Assembly: GCA_026182355.1 (NCBI GenBank)
Contig: JAPFBL010000034.1
Location: 1,806,501 to 1,870,500 of the forward strand
DNA length: 64,000 nucleotides
Origin: Hermatobates lingyangjiaoensis
Taxonomy: Eukaryota > Arthropoda > Insecta > Hemiptera > Hermatobatidae
Direction: 5' to 3'
The first letter of the stretch is position 1, and each line of letters starts with the position of its first letter. Positions 46,206 through 56,085 of the stretch are shown here, piece by piece. The notes beneath the pieces are model-generated. The model saw only the letters and a program-made list of their open reading frames with translations, was not told the origin of the DNA and ran no database searches. A program made the position numbers and the translations under genes.

Positions 46206-47319
46206 GCTTTCCACATTAAATTTCTTTACCGTACGAAGGATGTTTAACCAATATTTTTAAGAATAAAACAAACACTGAGCTTTTTCCGGAATACTTATGG
46301 ATTCAGAAAAAGGTAGAAATGTGTATATGTATTAACAAAAGAACAACAGTACACAAAAACTCATGAAGTAACGCAGAAAAAAAAAACACTTTGAAAAAAC
46401 TCACTTCGACATCCCATCAAATCTTCATCATCTGGAGAGGTAATGGAGTCCACCTGAGGTCCTAACAACACTAAACAATTTTTTTCACTTTGATAGAAGT
46501 ATGAAAAACCATGTTCTAACTATAAAAATACCACAAAAAAATTTACCGATGAAATATTGAAATGTTTTTTCATAACTAACTATTTCCACCATTTTCAAGA
46601 AATAAGGAGTTCGTTTTATTTCCTCTTTTTCGTCCTGTACTTCCTCTATCTTTAACTATCTCTTCCTCCATTTTTACCGAAATTATTGCAACCTGAAGAA
46701 TATTATTTCAATATCTCTCTGAAGTTCTTCAATTCTACTTGGAATGGAATGATGTATACGAAGCAATCGGGAACTTGCCTAACATAATCCTCAGTTCCTT
46801 TACTTCCTTTCTCAACCACATTTCTAAAGCAACCATAATAATATCTATAGAACATACCTTTAATGCCTAAACTTCACAGACTGAGGTAATTTTTACGTAG
46901 GATTGAATCGAAAAAACGACCTTACATATACTCGTAGGTTTCATGGGCCATCCGTCAGCAACGCTGCACTTTTCATATTGATATTATATATATATATAAT
47001 CTTATTTTTAATGACTACTGCCCTGTCAAAATCATCAATTATATCCCCAACTGTAACCCTCATTCTACGCTAGGAATTAAACAGGAGGCACATTGTTGGA
47101 AAGATAGTTTCCCGCACCCAAACATTATCAATAATTTTTTTAAAGTTTACACAAAAATTTGATTTATTCAATCATTTTGTATTTTTAAGTTACTTAAATT
47201 CTTATTCTATTCACCTTGGTAGGTATATTAGAAGGTGTGTTTCTGGTCCTAGAACGGATTACTTCTCTTTTGATAATTTACCAAAGTATCGAAGTAAATT
47301 GCGTCAGTTCTTTTTATGT
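46206..47319. other. AT-rich stretch, nothing firm
   Basis: A very weak hammerhead-like relic may lie at 46401-46440 on the minus strand (ATGATGA ... TGTCGAAGTG). Confidence 0.4.
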
Positions 47320-47322
47320 TTC

Positions 47323-47354
<32 letters not shown>

Positions 47355-47480
47355 CTTTAAAGAGTCTCCAAACGTCTCTGAACCAGTGCGCTTTATTTCT
47401 CTCTCTTACATTTACTGAAGACGGTTCAAACCGAAAATTAGAGAGTATAAGTGTGTGCTTTTAATCCTCAATGTTTCGTT
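47320..47480 (+). mobile_element. PLE-type repeat, hammerhead family 2, right of (TA)n
   Basis: (TA)n at about 47325-47353. The core at 47415-47440 reads CTGAAGA, C, GGT-TCAA-ACC, GAA, palindrome AATT, A, then GAGAG. A CTCTC that could form helix I lies at 47401-47405 but is displaced by nine inserted bases. The repeat ends in GTGTGCTTTTAAT, as elsewhere in the family. Confidence 0.65.
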
Positions 47481-47502
47481 TTCTACATTGAACTCTATAT
47501 AT

Positions 47503-47645
47503 ATACCAGTCGTTATCAGCCTTTGGAGCGATTCACATCTATTCCTTACGACGAGGACATCGAAATATAGTAGTGAGTTCAGTGATTTTTTTCTGTGTGT
47601 TCTTTTAAAATTCTAGTATATATATATATATATAGATATATATTA
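47503..47645 (+). mobile_element. Dispersed repeat, hammerhead family 7, left of (TA)n
   Basis: Plus-strand counterpart of 9930-10063. The core at 47544-47571 reads CTTACGA, C, GAGGACATC, GAA, ATAT, A, GTAGTGAG, so GAA is intact here while CTGACGA has become CTTACGA. The two copies together give a complete consensus core. Ends in (TA)n at 47618-47645. Confidence 0.6.
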
Positions 47646-47682
47646 TATCAAGAGTTATTGTTGATTATTAATTTATATATAT

Positions 47683-47822
47683 GTTGACGTTTCACAATAA
47701 ACCACAGTCACAGAACAAAGAAACGAACACACTTACTGTCTCTAATTTTTGGTTGAACCGTCATCAGGAGAGTTGAGATAGGTATACCAAGCGCACTTGC
47801 CCGGTTCATGTCAAGTATGAAA
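47683..47822 (-). mobile_element. PLE-type repeat, hammerhead family 2
   Basis: The minus-strand core at 47738-47775 has helix I CTCT/AGAG, the canonical CTGATGA, C, GGTT-C-AACC, then AAA in place of GAA, palindrome AATT, A and GAGAC. Everything but G12 is intact. The flank (GAACCGGGCAAG complement) matches 9405-9430. Confidence 0.65.
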
Positions 47823-47852
47823 AATTAACTAGAAATAAGCGAAGAGCTATGA

Positions 47853-47885
<33 letters not shown>

Positions 47886-47901
47886 TATATATATATATAT
47901 A
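47853..47901. repeat. (TA)n microsatellite, interrupted
   Basis: Two TA runs (47853-47878 and 47881-47901) split by a TAATATTA interruption. Confidence 0.95.
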
Positions 47902-47903
47902 GT

Positions 47904-49008
47904 TGTCATATATATAAGTAACAATGAATCATCAGCAAAAGTGTACTAATGCTAGATGTTTTGAACAATTTTTAGCTGATTGATGTAATGTAATTCGCAT
48001 AGTAAACATCACTAGAAAGTAGTAAATTAAATAAAAAGAACTTATTAAAGAGATACAATGTTCTAAATATGTTACAATTGGTATAACACTCGTAATATGT
48101 ATTACAATTTATTTAAAGCAGCTTAGAGTTATTATACAGATAAATGAAAAAAAAAAATAGAGGAATATATTATTAAACGAGTAGTTGTTGAAGTTTAGAC
48201 ATTACTTCATAGTGAAATATACGAAAAAAAAATTATTCCGTAGGCTCATGTAGACAGAAATCAATGTTATAAGGGAGCTTGATCCCTGGATTAACATATA
48301 TTGTGCTTCCAGTTTCTCAGAAATGTTATGGTTGGCTAATCACAAAATCAAATTTGTGAGAGAATCATTGCCTTCTAAGGCAATATAACATGCAACCAGA
48401 CACCACTTTGATTTTGATTTATAACTTACTAGGGTTGCAATAAAATATGCGCATTGTAAGTTGAATCCTAACATATTTTATGTATTTCCGTATCCAGAGT
48501 ATTTGTCTGCATTAGATCATTCTAATATTTCCACATGAATAAAAATAATGTACATGTTCTATGTTAATTTTGTTTATTTCACAAAGCGTGCATAATCAGT
48601 GTTGTTCAATTAATGAAGACTACATTGAGTTATTAAGACAATAGTTATAATCAGCAAATGCAGCAGTAATTACAATCAAAATAAGACAATTATTTTATGT
48701 ATATATATAAAATAATACATAAAATACATGTGAGGTATACAGCTCTGAGTATCACCTCTTTCTACATGAAGAAATCAAAAGTTATTAACAGTGTATTATG
48801 CCTATGAATATATGGGTCTTCACTTGTTTGCGGAACGACTCACATCTATATTCCTGATGTTGAAATATAGTCCCGATTTCTATTAAGTGTGCTATTCCTA
48901 TATTATATTGTGTGTGTTAATATATATTATGATATATAATTTTTATCTACGTCTATTTGCTCATACATATATATTGAAACGGACTTTTTGATATGTTTAT
49001 ATATATCT
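47904..49008. other. AT-rich stretch with a possible family 7 relic
   Basis: 48835-48875 (TTCCTGATGTTGAAATATAG) resembles family 7 with the helix II region deleted. Otherwise nothing is recognised. Confidence 0.45.
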
Positions 49009-49012
49009 ATAT

Positions 49013-49459
49013 ACAGGATTTATTAAATAATACGCCATATTTACGGTTGACCAGTTTCCTTGTGTATTTCTCAAGGGATCTGAATAATCTTCTTGCACAA
49101 ACATTTAATTGTATAGAACATTTCCAATTGTTCCATTGTCTTTAAATCTTGCATTTCCACTAATTTCACCATTGTCACAACAGTCACAACTAGTACTATT
49201 ACTATTACTACTACTACTACTATCGTCGAAAGTGATAGTAGTAGTAGTAATAGTAATAGTACTAGTTATGACAATAGTGAAATTAGTGGAAATGGAAGAT
49301 TTGAAAACAATGGAACCATTGGAAATGTTCTATACAATTTAGATGTTTGTGCAAGAAGAATATTCAGATCCCTTGAGAAATACACAAGGAAACTAGTCAA
49401 CCGTAAATATGGCGTATTATTTAATCAAACCTGTATAAATGAAGGACTGCTTCCTAAAT

Positions 49460-49462
<3 letters not shown>
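49013..49462. mobile_element. Palindromic PLE N-terminal fragment
   Basis: Arms of about 200 bases (49013-49213 and 49234-49441) mirror each other around GTCGAAAGT. The right arm encodes a Ser/Asn-rich leader, then GTIGNVLYNLDVCARRIFRS, LEKYTRKLVNRKYGVLFN and QTCINEGLLPKYT, and runs directly into (TA)n at 49464. The left arm encodes the same protein on the minus strand and stops at FNKSCI, also at TA-rich sequence. No hammerhead core is included. The layout matches the N-terminal PLE fragments at 32639-32960 and 49540-49690. Confidence 0.75.
49222..49462 (+). pseudogene. PLE N-terminal ORF fragment
   Basis: An open frame of about 80 codons with no start codon of its own in the arm. The N-terminal third is low-complexity Ser/Asn from AGT-type repeats; the rest has a basic, helical look (RRIFRSLEKYTRKLVNRK) and ends GVLFNQTCINEGLLPKYT before the microsatellite. 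I infer that it is the start of a PLE protein because a relative at 50932-51070 follows a PLE endonuclease and terminal repeat. Role unknown. Confidence 0.6.

Positions 49463-49463
<1 letters not shown>

Positions 49464-49517
<54 letters not shown>
49464..49517. repeat. (TA)n microsatellite between two converging PLE fragments
   Basis: About 27 TA units. Coding sequence for GLLPKYT abuts it from both sides in opposite orientation (49440-49463 plus, 49518-49545 minus). Confidence 0.98.
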
Positions 49518-49520
<3 letters not shown>

Positions 49521-49701
49521 TATACTTTGGGAGCAGACCTTCTTTTAAACATACCTCATTAAAGATCTTGCCAACATTAAGTTTAGTATGTTTCCTACAT
49601 ACCTTTTCAAGGTTTCGAATGCTTCTTTTCCATCTTTGTGGTATCATATAAATTAACTCACCGATTTTTTTATCTTTAAATATATTTTTCATTTTACATG
49701 T

Positions 49702-49735
49702 CCGACGTTTCAGTCTACGTTGACCATTCTCAAGG
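49702..49735 (-). ncRNA. Candidate hammerhead core, family 5 (left arm)
   Basis: Mirror copy of the core at 50889-50922: TTGAGAA, T, GGTC, loop AACGTA, GACT, GAA, palindrome ACGT, C. G8 has changed to A and C3 to T, so it is probably inactive. Confidence 0.45.
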
Positions 49736-50006
49736 ATTCTATATACAAGGTTTTTTTAACAATTCTAATAAATACTTATTTACAATAACAATTACATCAC
49801 TTCTATCAAACATAACTAATAATACAATATTCTTTTAAAAAAACACTACCTTAATAAAATTGAGTAACAGGTTTGCTACAAAATTCCCTACATGAACTTT
49901 TTCACAACATTATTTAAATCACTAAATAGTTATTTTTTACGAATGTAACTTTAAAATTCTGGAAAAACAACAGGACTGATCATTAAGGTTCGGCTTCTTT
50001 TCCTTT

Positions 50007-50687
50007 ATGCATAATGACTGGCCTCTATTCGACCAAGCAGTAGAAAGGATTAAACAAGTATTGGTCAACAATGGTTATAGTAACCAACACTTCGACAATA
50101 TTTTAAGGAAATATATGAAGAATCTAAATTCAAACAATAATCAAGAGCATCAGCTGGGTGAAGAAGGAAGAATACAAACGGTGTATTATAAGAATCAATT
50201 CTCTAATGAATATAAAAAGGATGAAAGAATTTTGAAGGCTATAATTAAAAGAAATACAACATGTGTTAACTCGGCAGACAAGCTAAATATTAGTATTTAC
50301 TACAACAGTTCCTGCACAGCAAATATGATAATTAGGAACAACCTAGAACAAAAAACACAACTACAAAAAACCAATGTAGTGTACAGATATAATTGCACTA
50401 TAGGAGACTGTGAGCTCCTAAAATCGAGCTATATTGGTTCTACGACGACAACACTTTCACGCAGACTTACGATGCATCTCGCAGCCGGAGGACCGAAAGA
50501 ACACACAATGAACATACATAAAAGCAGGCTAAGTAGAAAAATGCTGGAAGACAACATTGAAGTATTATATGCAGACAATAATCACACGAGGCTGCATATA
50601 ATTGAATCATTATGCATAAAGGAAAAGAAGCCGAACCTTAATGATCAGTCCTGTTGTTTTTCCAGAATTTTAAAGTTACATTCGTAA
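50007..50687 (+). pseudogene. Penelope-like C-terminal region: linker plus GIY-YIG endonuclease (open, 226 codons)
   Basis: Residues 10-30 (QAVERIKQVLVNNGYSNQHF) look like the segment following the reverse transcriptase thumb. Residues 60-90 hold YYKNQFSNEYKKDERILK. The nuclease occupies about 125-215: VVYRYNC (GIY position), a Cys pair (C at TIGDC), SSYIGSTTTTLSRRLT with the YIG motif and the following Arg, MHLAAGGPKEH, HKSRLSRKML and IIESLCIKEKKPNLN with the metal-binding Glu. This is the nuclease that nicks target DNA for PLE integration. The reverse transcriptase is missing. The first residues (MHND) come from the inverted-arm junction at 50017, so the ATG is not the native start. The frame has no stop or frameshift, unlike 14945-15470. 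Confidence 0.88.
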
Positions 50688-50888
50688 AAAATAACTATTT
50701 AGTGATTTAAATAATGTTGTGAAAAAGTTCATGTAGGGAATTTTGTAGCAAACCTGTTACTCAATTTTATTAAGGTAGTGTTTTTTTAAAAGAATATTGT
50801 ATTATTAGTTATGTTTGATAGAAGTGATGTAATTGTTATTGTAAATAAGTATTTATTAGAATTGTTAAAAAAACCTTGTATATAGAAT

Positions 50889-50922
50889 CCTTGAGAATGG
50901 TCAACGTAGACTGAAACGTCGG
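50889..50922 (+). ncRNA. Candidate hammerhead core, family 5 (right arm)
   Basis: CC, TTGAGAA, T, helix II GGTC-AACGTA-GACT, GAA, palindrome ACGT, C, GGA. TCC before the core pairs with GGA after it (helix I). G8 is A and C3 is T relative to the hammerhead consensus. It is placed between the endonuclease 3' region and the next N-terminal frame, exactly where PLE hammerheads occur. Confidence 0.5.
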
Positions 50923-50931
50923 ACATGTAAA

Positions 50932-51070
50932 ATGAAAAATATATTTAAAGATAAAAAAAGCGGAGAGTTAATTTATATGATACCACAAAGATGGAAAAGA
51001 AGCATTCGAAACCTTGAAAAGGTATGTAGGAAACATACTAAACTTAATGTTGGCAAGATCTTTAATGAGG
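50932..51070 (+). pseudogene. PLE N-terminal ORF fragment
   Basis: ATG at 50932 opens MKNIFKDKKSGELIYMIPQR, then WKRSIRNLEKVCRKHTKLNV and GKIFNE, and enters (TA)n. A second copy on the minus strand (49540-49692) continues to VCLKEGLLPKYTN before its (TA)n. The two copies therefore break at different points in the same frame. Confidence 0.65.
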
Positions 51071-51092
51071 TATATATATATATATATATATA
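51071..51092. repeat. (TA)n microsatellite
   Basis: About 11 TA units closing the right arm of the PLE copy. Confidence 0.95.
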
Positions 51093-54000
51093 ACCTATAT
51101 ACATCACGATGAATACTGGAAAAGTAAATAGTTTCAATGATTTTTGATTGGCTAGGAGGGTTCGAAAGCCATTAAAATTTTCAAGTGTTTCTATTTTAAT
51201 TTCTGTTATTACACATGCTCTAATATCTAATACCGTTATTACAGATGATCAAAATACTAAATTATTAAAAAAGATATATACAAATGTGAAGTTTACATAG
51301 AAATGAGTAATGATTTTCAGAATGCTTTAGATTTTTAGAAATGCATAAGAAGCACGGCTGGGTTGAGAGAGCTCTCTGCATGCTGGATACAAAACGGTTT
51401 TCGACTCTGAAAACGCCTCACAAAGCAGCTTCAAACTCTGAAGAACACGCGACCTCGGTCAAACAAATTGCTTCTCCTTTCATGTTGTTGAGAAAAGAAA
51501 GCTTTTCTCTTGCCAGTAGAGAAACACACTCAAATGGATTTGCAATAAAATGATATATTGATACAAGCCTGGGATAATATTTATTTAAACATAATATTGG
51601 TAGTGTAATGCACCACTAAATCTGAAGTAATGCAAACATATATGTAAAGGCTATTCAAATACTCATCGAAATTGATATGAAGTAATAACCAATACTCTTT
51701 CAACTCTTAATAAAACTGACTTTCAACATTATCACACTCTGTAAAATACATAATTATTTTATGTGAAAACGCTGTATTAATTTGCTTAAAAAAAGGTACG
51801 CTGCACAAATTAGTAGTAATTAAAACATTGCAACTTGTACTATTTCATTTGTTAATGATAAATTAAGAAACTAATGACTGAGTATTTAGAGATATCTCAA
51901 TTATATTTAAATGTTTCCTACTTTTAGAAATAAACGATTGTACAAATTATTTATTTTTGTGTACGCAGTATTAATTATGCAAACATTTAAATTTAGACAT
52001 TAATTAGATATTCAATATGCGCACTAAATGTAACCAAAACTAAATATCAATGTTTGATAAAAGTAAATTGTTAGGTGGCATAAACATAACATTTTGATAA
52101 GATTAAATCTGAATAACAAGTTAAAAACTTTCAAACTGTACTATAGAAAATATAAACACTATATGAGCAAGCCTTTTGTAGAAGGTAGATTTTTTTGCTA
52201 TAATTATACTAATATTATTATATATTATATTATATATTATTATTATATATATTATTTATTATTATATATATTATATACTATATCAATAATTATATATATA
52301 TTTTTTTTTTCAATAATTATGTTATGAGAAAAAGGTAAACTTCGTAAATTTTTATTACAAATACCCGTATTTACAAGTACATATAAGTATTAAAGTTCAA
52401 TGTGTATAGCGGAATTAAAAACGCACCCTTACAGTCCCTATTTTTACATATTATTTCTTTTTCATGATTATTTCGTTGAACATTTTATTTGAACATTATA
52501 TTTGTGTTATTATTGTTTTTAAAAATTTATTACGTTAAGGAATATTTTAACTGTAAATAAACTGAATCAATTACTCGATTATTTGTTTTTATCATTCCAG
52601 TGCTATTATTTTGTTCCAATTTTCCTATGGTGAATGATATCAGTCTAGAAAATGTGTAGATAGGTTTAATGCAATACACGCACGTCTGTTTTTGTATTTT
52701 TATTTGAGGGAAAAATATTGCAGCTCCGGTATATTGATAATAATGAATACATTACTTGTGGTGCAACTAAAGTGTTAATAGCGTTACACGGTTTGTGAAA
52801 ACATCCCGTCAAATTACTGAAAAAATATTAGGAATCTTACATAACTAACTATTATATTCAGTACCGGTCATCACAAGGTCAAGAAGTAGTCCCCTAGGGT
52901 ATTCATTATATGTATGCAATAAATAGTCTAATATATATTAGTATATAAGTATATAAAACAAACTGGTATGTACAAATATAAATATAACTGTATATTTCAC
53001 AACCGTTATCATAATGAGTTTATTCAAAAATAAAATAGATAATTTTATCGTTCATAAAATTTATGATCACTTTGAGATATAATTTCATAGAATCATGAAA
53101 ATGAACATATATATCTTTATAAAAAGATGAGGGGTTGAGAAGAGTGGTATTTTAAAAGGGTCAAAGTACAGGAAAGGACAAATCTCCAGAAAGAGATGTT
53201 TGGGAAAACAAAGGAGTTCAGTAAGAAAGAGTAAAAAACTATCTGCTAGCTGTCAACCCTCTTAGAAGAGGCTATTGCCCTAGTAACGAAAGTATCAAGT
53301 TTGAAGAGACCGTTACTAATGTTTATAATCTGTATATCTGTGTAAAAGTTTAAAATAATGAACAACTTCAAAAATCCAAATTCAAAATTCTATTATGCAG
53401 ATCCAGTTTAACGTTATCATATCTAAATTAAATAAGGTTGTATTTATGTAATTTTGAATGGAATTCTTATAAGTTATTCTGGCCATTTATTATAATTGAA
53501 TTAGTTTGTCTGTATTTTGAATATTTTTCACGGCAAAAGCATTCTAAAAATCTTTGTAAAATAATAGATATTTATATGACAGATTGTCCAATATTAATGA
53601 ATATTGAAAATAGCTTAATGAAATTAATTGAAATAGATTAATGAAAATAGCCATATTTACAATAAAGGTCCTCTCTATGCAATCCAACATAGCCTTTAAA
53701 GGCACCTAGCCTTTAAATTGCATACTCGTATCTTAGAAATTACCTAGATTTCTTACATAAAAGACGAAAATTCAAGTACATGGTATCTCTAGAAATGAAC
53801 GTCAAGCTGTTGGTCCCCAGGCTGTGAGATATCAGCGACTCCTGCATGTTCAAATGTTTTACAGTAATAACCAGAAAATGAAGGAATTTAGGACATTTGA
53901 TGTAAAAATATGCTGGTAATGTGGCTTTCTTTTTAATAAATTGGTGCTAAATAATAATGTGATCACACTTTCTGGAGCAGGAACAACAAAAAAGAACAAA

Positions 54001-55121
54001 TCCTATAACCATGTAGTTTGGAAACAACAACAATGCAACTATTCACTAATTATAATTAAAAACTTTTAACTGGGCTTGTTATGTCTACATCAGATCAGAT
54101 GCCATTAATTTATTCCCGCCATCTTGTTTGTATCACGAAATAACAAAGTGCAACACTTTTAATTGAAATTATTAAAAGTTACTCTATCAGTAGTATATAT
54201 ATTACCAATAATTCGATGGTTAACAAAGATTTCCTCTACATTGTCTATATTTAATAAGTTTAATAGTTAATGAAGCAAACAATTATAACAAATATGGCAA
54301 CACTGATTACAATACTATGTTTGGCATTAATCAATGTCTTTCTAACAATCTCAACTTACGAGTATATTAAATAAGTGGAGATCGTTTTGTGAGATATATT
54401 ACAAATCAAAATTGAGAATATTTAAGTAATAGAGAGGAATAAATAATATTTGCGAATTGTGTTAAAAAAGATTAATTATGAGAGCATGTTTATACAAATC
54501 AATTCAGGTTAGCTAATAATGGATTTTAGTTTGCTAATAATGGATAGTTTGCTAGAAATATTTACTCGATGATAACGCATATATCGCATATCAAATTTTA
54601 TATATAAAACTAAATAAGTTACAAGAGAAAATATCGCTGACGAAAAATTCTGGATGATGTATCACAGAATGTTTTGATTTCCGCACAAAATATTAGAATT
54701 TTTAATACAATTGACAGATTTGAGAATGAGTAAAAAAAAGTTACAAATTCAAAAAAGTAACCAATATATTACCAATTTATGTCCATAAAATAAAATGTTG
54801 ATAACACCAAGACTTAATCGTTTGAATGACGTAGATTATAAAGTAAAATAATTATTTTATTTATTGACTGGAATATTTTTTTATTGTTTGACTAACTCTA
54901 TATACTCTAGATTTGTTTTCCAATATTAAGAAAGGTAAGAAATGGAAAAGATTTAGTAGTATTTCAGTACTTAGAGTGCAAACTAAGGACTTGATGATGT
55001 TTATTACATATATTCAATAAAAGTCAGTCAATAATACGTTATACAAAATAGTATCACAGTATATAAAGCAAATAATGCAAATAAAATAATTCGAACGTAG
55101 TGCAATCACTTATTATGTGGT
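51093..55121. other. AT-rich stretch with small repeat scraps
   Basis: 52195-52312 is an irregular ATT/TATA tract. 52408-52440 matches the end of family 2 repeats (GGAATTAAAAACGCACCC, ACAGTCCCTA). 53126-53160 matches the family 3 tail (GAGGGGTTGAGAAGAGTGG). The 70-codon frame at 51341-51553 has no recognisable domain. Confidence 0.45.
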
Positions 55122-55188
55122 ATTTGCTCATTGTAGGGTAAAAAGCTAATGAAATGGTATGCACATATAAAAATTTAATGATATAAAC

Positions 55189-55221
55189 AACGCGTTTCGA
55201 ACACGTAGTGTTCTTCCTCAG
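55189..55221 (-). ncRNA. Candidate hammerhead ribozyme, family 1 (left arm)
   Basis: Identical core to 55266-55298 in reverse orientation: CTGAGGA, A, GAACAC-TAC-GTGTTC, GAA, palindrome ACGCGT, T. Flanking AC and GT can form a 2-bp helix I, weaker than in family 3. Confidence 0.55.
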
Positions 55222-55265
55222 GTATTAACTACAGACATTAACAGACACTCACTCTTAGTTAATGA

Positions 55266-55298
55266 CTGAGGAAGAACACTACGTGTTCGAAACGCGTT
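55266..55298 (+). ncRNA. Candidate hammerhead ribozyme, family 1 (right arm)
   Basis: CTGAGGA (55266-55272), extra A, helix II GAACAC (55274-55279), loop TAC, GTGTTC (55283-55288), GAA (55289-55291), palindrome ACGCGT (55292-55297), T (55298). Helix II is a perfect 6-bp stem. Helix I is not preserved on this side. Helix III would have to form between two RNAs. Confidence 0.55.
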
Positions 55299-55405
55299 GT
55301 TTATACCATTAAATTTTTATATGTGGAGACCATTTCATTAGCTTTTTACCCTACAATGAGTAAATAAAATATTTTATTAATGTGTCAGCAGTAAGGGTGT
55401 ATTAC

Positions 55406-55597
55406 CTGGATAGAAAATGGTACTTTTGGTGACAGTGTAGTTGGCCTCCGGTATTCTCAGGATGCAGTCAAAAGTGGTAGGGGTCTCGAGCTCCTTTATG
55501 GGGTATGTTACTGTAGCGATCATGTCATAAACGTCTTGTCTAGCCACCGTCTCCATCTCTGCACTTCCAATGCCTTCTCTGAAATCAGAGGCTATCA
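55406..55597 (-). CDS. Internal exon encoding the C-terminal half of an Ig-like domain
   Basis: The minus strand has an acceptor (ATAATGTTTCAG, AG at 55599-55598) and a donor (CCAG then GTAATA, GT at 55405-55404) enclosing 192 bases, 64 codons, open in the frame whose introns both fall in phase 1, the usual phase for Ig-domain exons. The peptide reads VIASDFREGIGSAEMETVAR, then QDVYDMIATVTYPIKELETP, then TTFDCILRIPEANYTVTKST and IFYPG. TTFDCILRIP fits the F strand with the second disulfide Cys, and ANYTVTKST fits the G strand with a possible N-glycosylation site (NYT). The partner Cys would be in the preceding exon, to the right on this map, which I could not find. It is likely part of an extracellular or membrane immunoglobulin-superfamily protein; subfamily unknown. 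Confidence 0.6.
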
Positions 55598-56085
55598 CTG
55601 AAACATTATATAATAAATGCATGCATATTGTTATCATTATTGGCACAATTGAGTTAAAATAGGTATTTATATCCGTGATTTTGGAAGTTAATGTTAGTCC
55701 CATTCATGATGCAGCCATTGCGAAAACGGTCGGGTGACTTCACCAGCGATAGACGAGGAATGGCGGTTGATAATGATAAATTATTATATAATAACTTCAT
55801 GGTTCTTACATGATGATCAGTTTACATGTAAGCTGTTCATGTTGATGTCACTAAAACAAGGGAACTCACTCAAACAAAGCAAGACTGTAAAGGCGCTTGG
55901 TTATAATTCAGAAATGAGTTATTTCATTTAATAATACAACAAGGGAAATGAATATACTCATATTTAAAGTGAGTCGGATATTTGTACCTCGCAAACCTCA
56001 TTGCTGTATTGACATGAAATCAATGGCAGTACCTTCCTTAAGTTATGGCGTACAACATTTCACCACTTTTGAGGTGGTGATGGTG
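55598..56085. other. Probable intron or flank right of the Ig exon
   Basis: Short frames only (55734-55931 and 55948-56142). No second Ig exon recognised. Confidence 0.45.

Larger units (their letters stand above)
49518..51072. mobile_element. PLE copy with 466-bp inverted arms, hammerhead family 5
   Basis: Left arm 49552-50017 and right arm 50607-51072 are near-identical reverse complements (only a few differences seen). Along the plus strand the right half runs: endonuclease frame (50007-50687), 3' untranslated region, hammerhead-like core (50889-50922), PLE N-terminal frame (from ATG 50932) and (TA)n at 51071. The left arm repeats this from the last 25 codons of the endonuclease outward and extends about 35 bases further, to GLLPKYT. 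Such head-to-tail plus inverted layouts are known for Penelope-like insertions. High arm identity implies recent origin. Confidence 0.85.
55122..55368. mobile_element. Inverted pair of PLE-type repeats, hammerhead family 1
   Basis: Arms of about 110 bases (55122-55230 and 55256-55368) mirror each other, sharing TACCCTACAATGAG-like ends, CTAATGAAATGGT, AAAAATTTAATG and the cores. The cores are at 55189-55221 (minus) and 55266-55298 (plus). It is flanked by AT-rich sequence instead of pure (TA)n and lies 40 bases from the Ig exon, probably within the downstream intron of that gene. Confidence 0.8.

Noticed and set aside
46401..46440. Additional hammerhead core (minus strand)
   Set aside because: ATGATGA and TGTCGAAGTG are present, but the stem does not pair well and no palindrome follows GAA.
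51341..51553. 70-codon plus-strand gene
   Set aside because: No motif recognised, no splice signals and no conserved neighbour.
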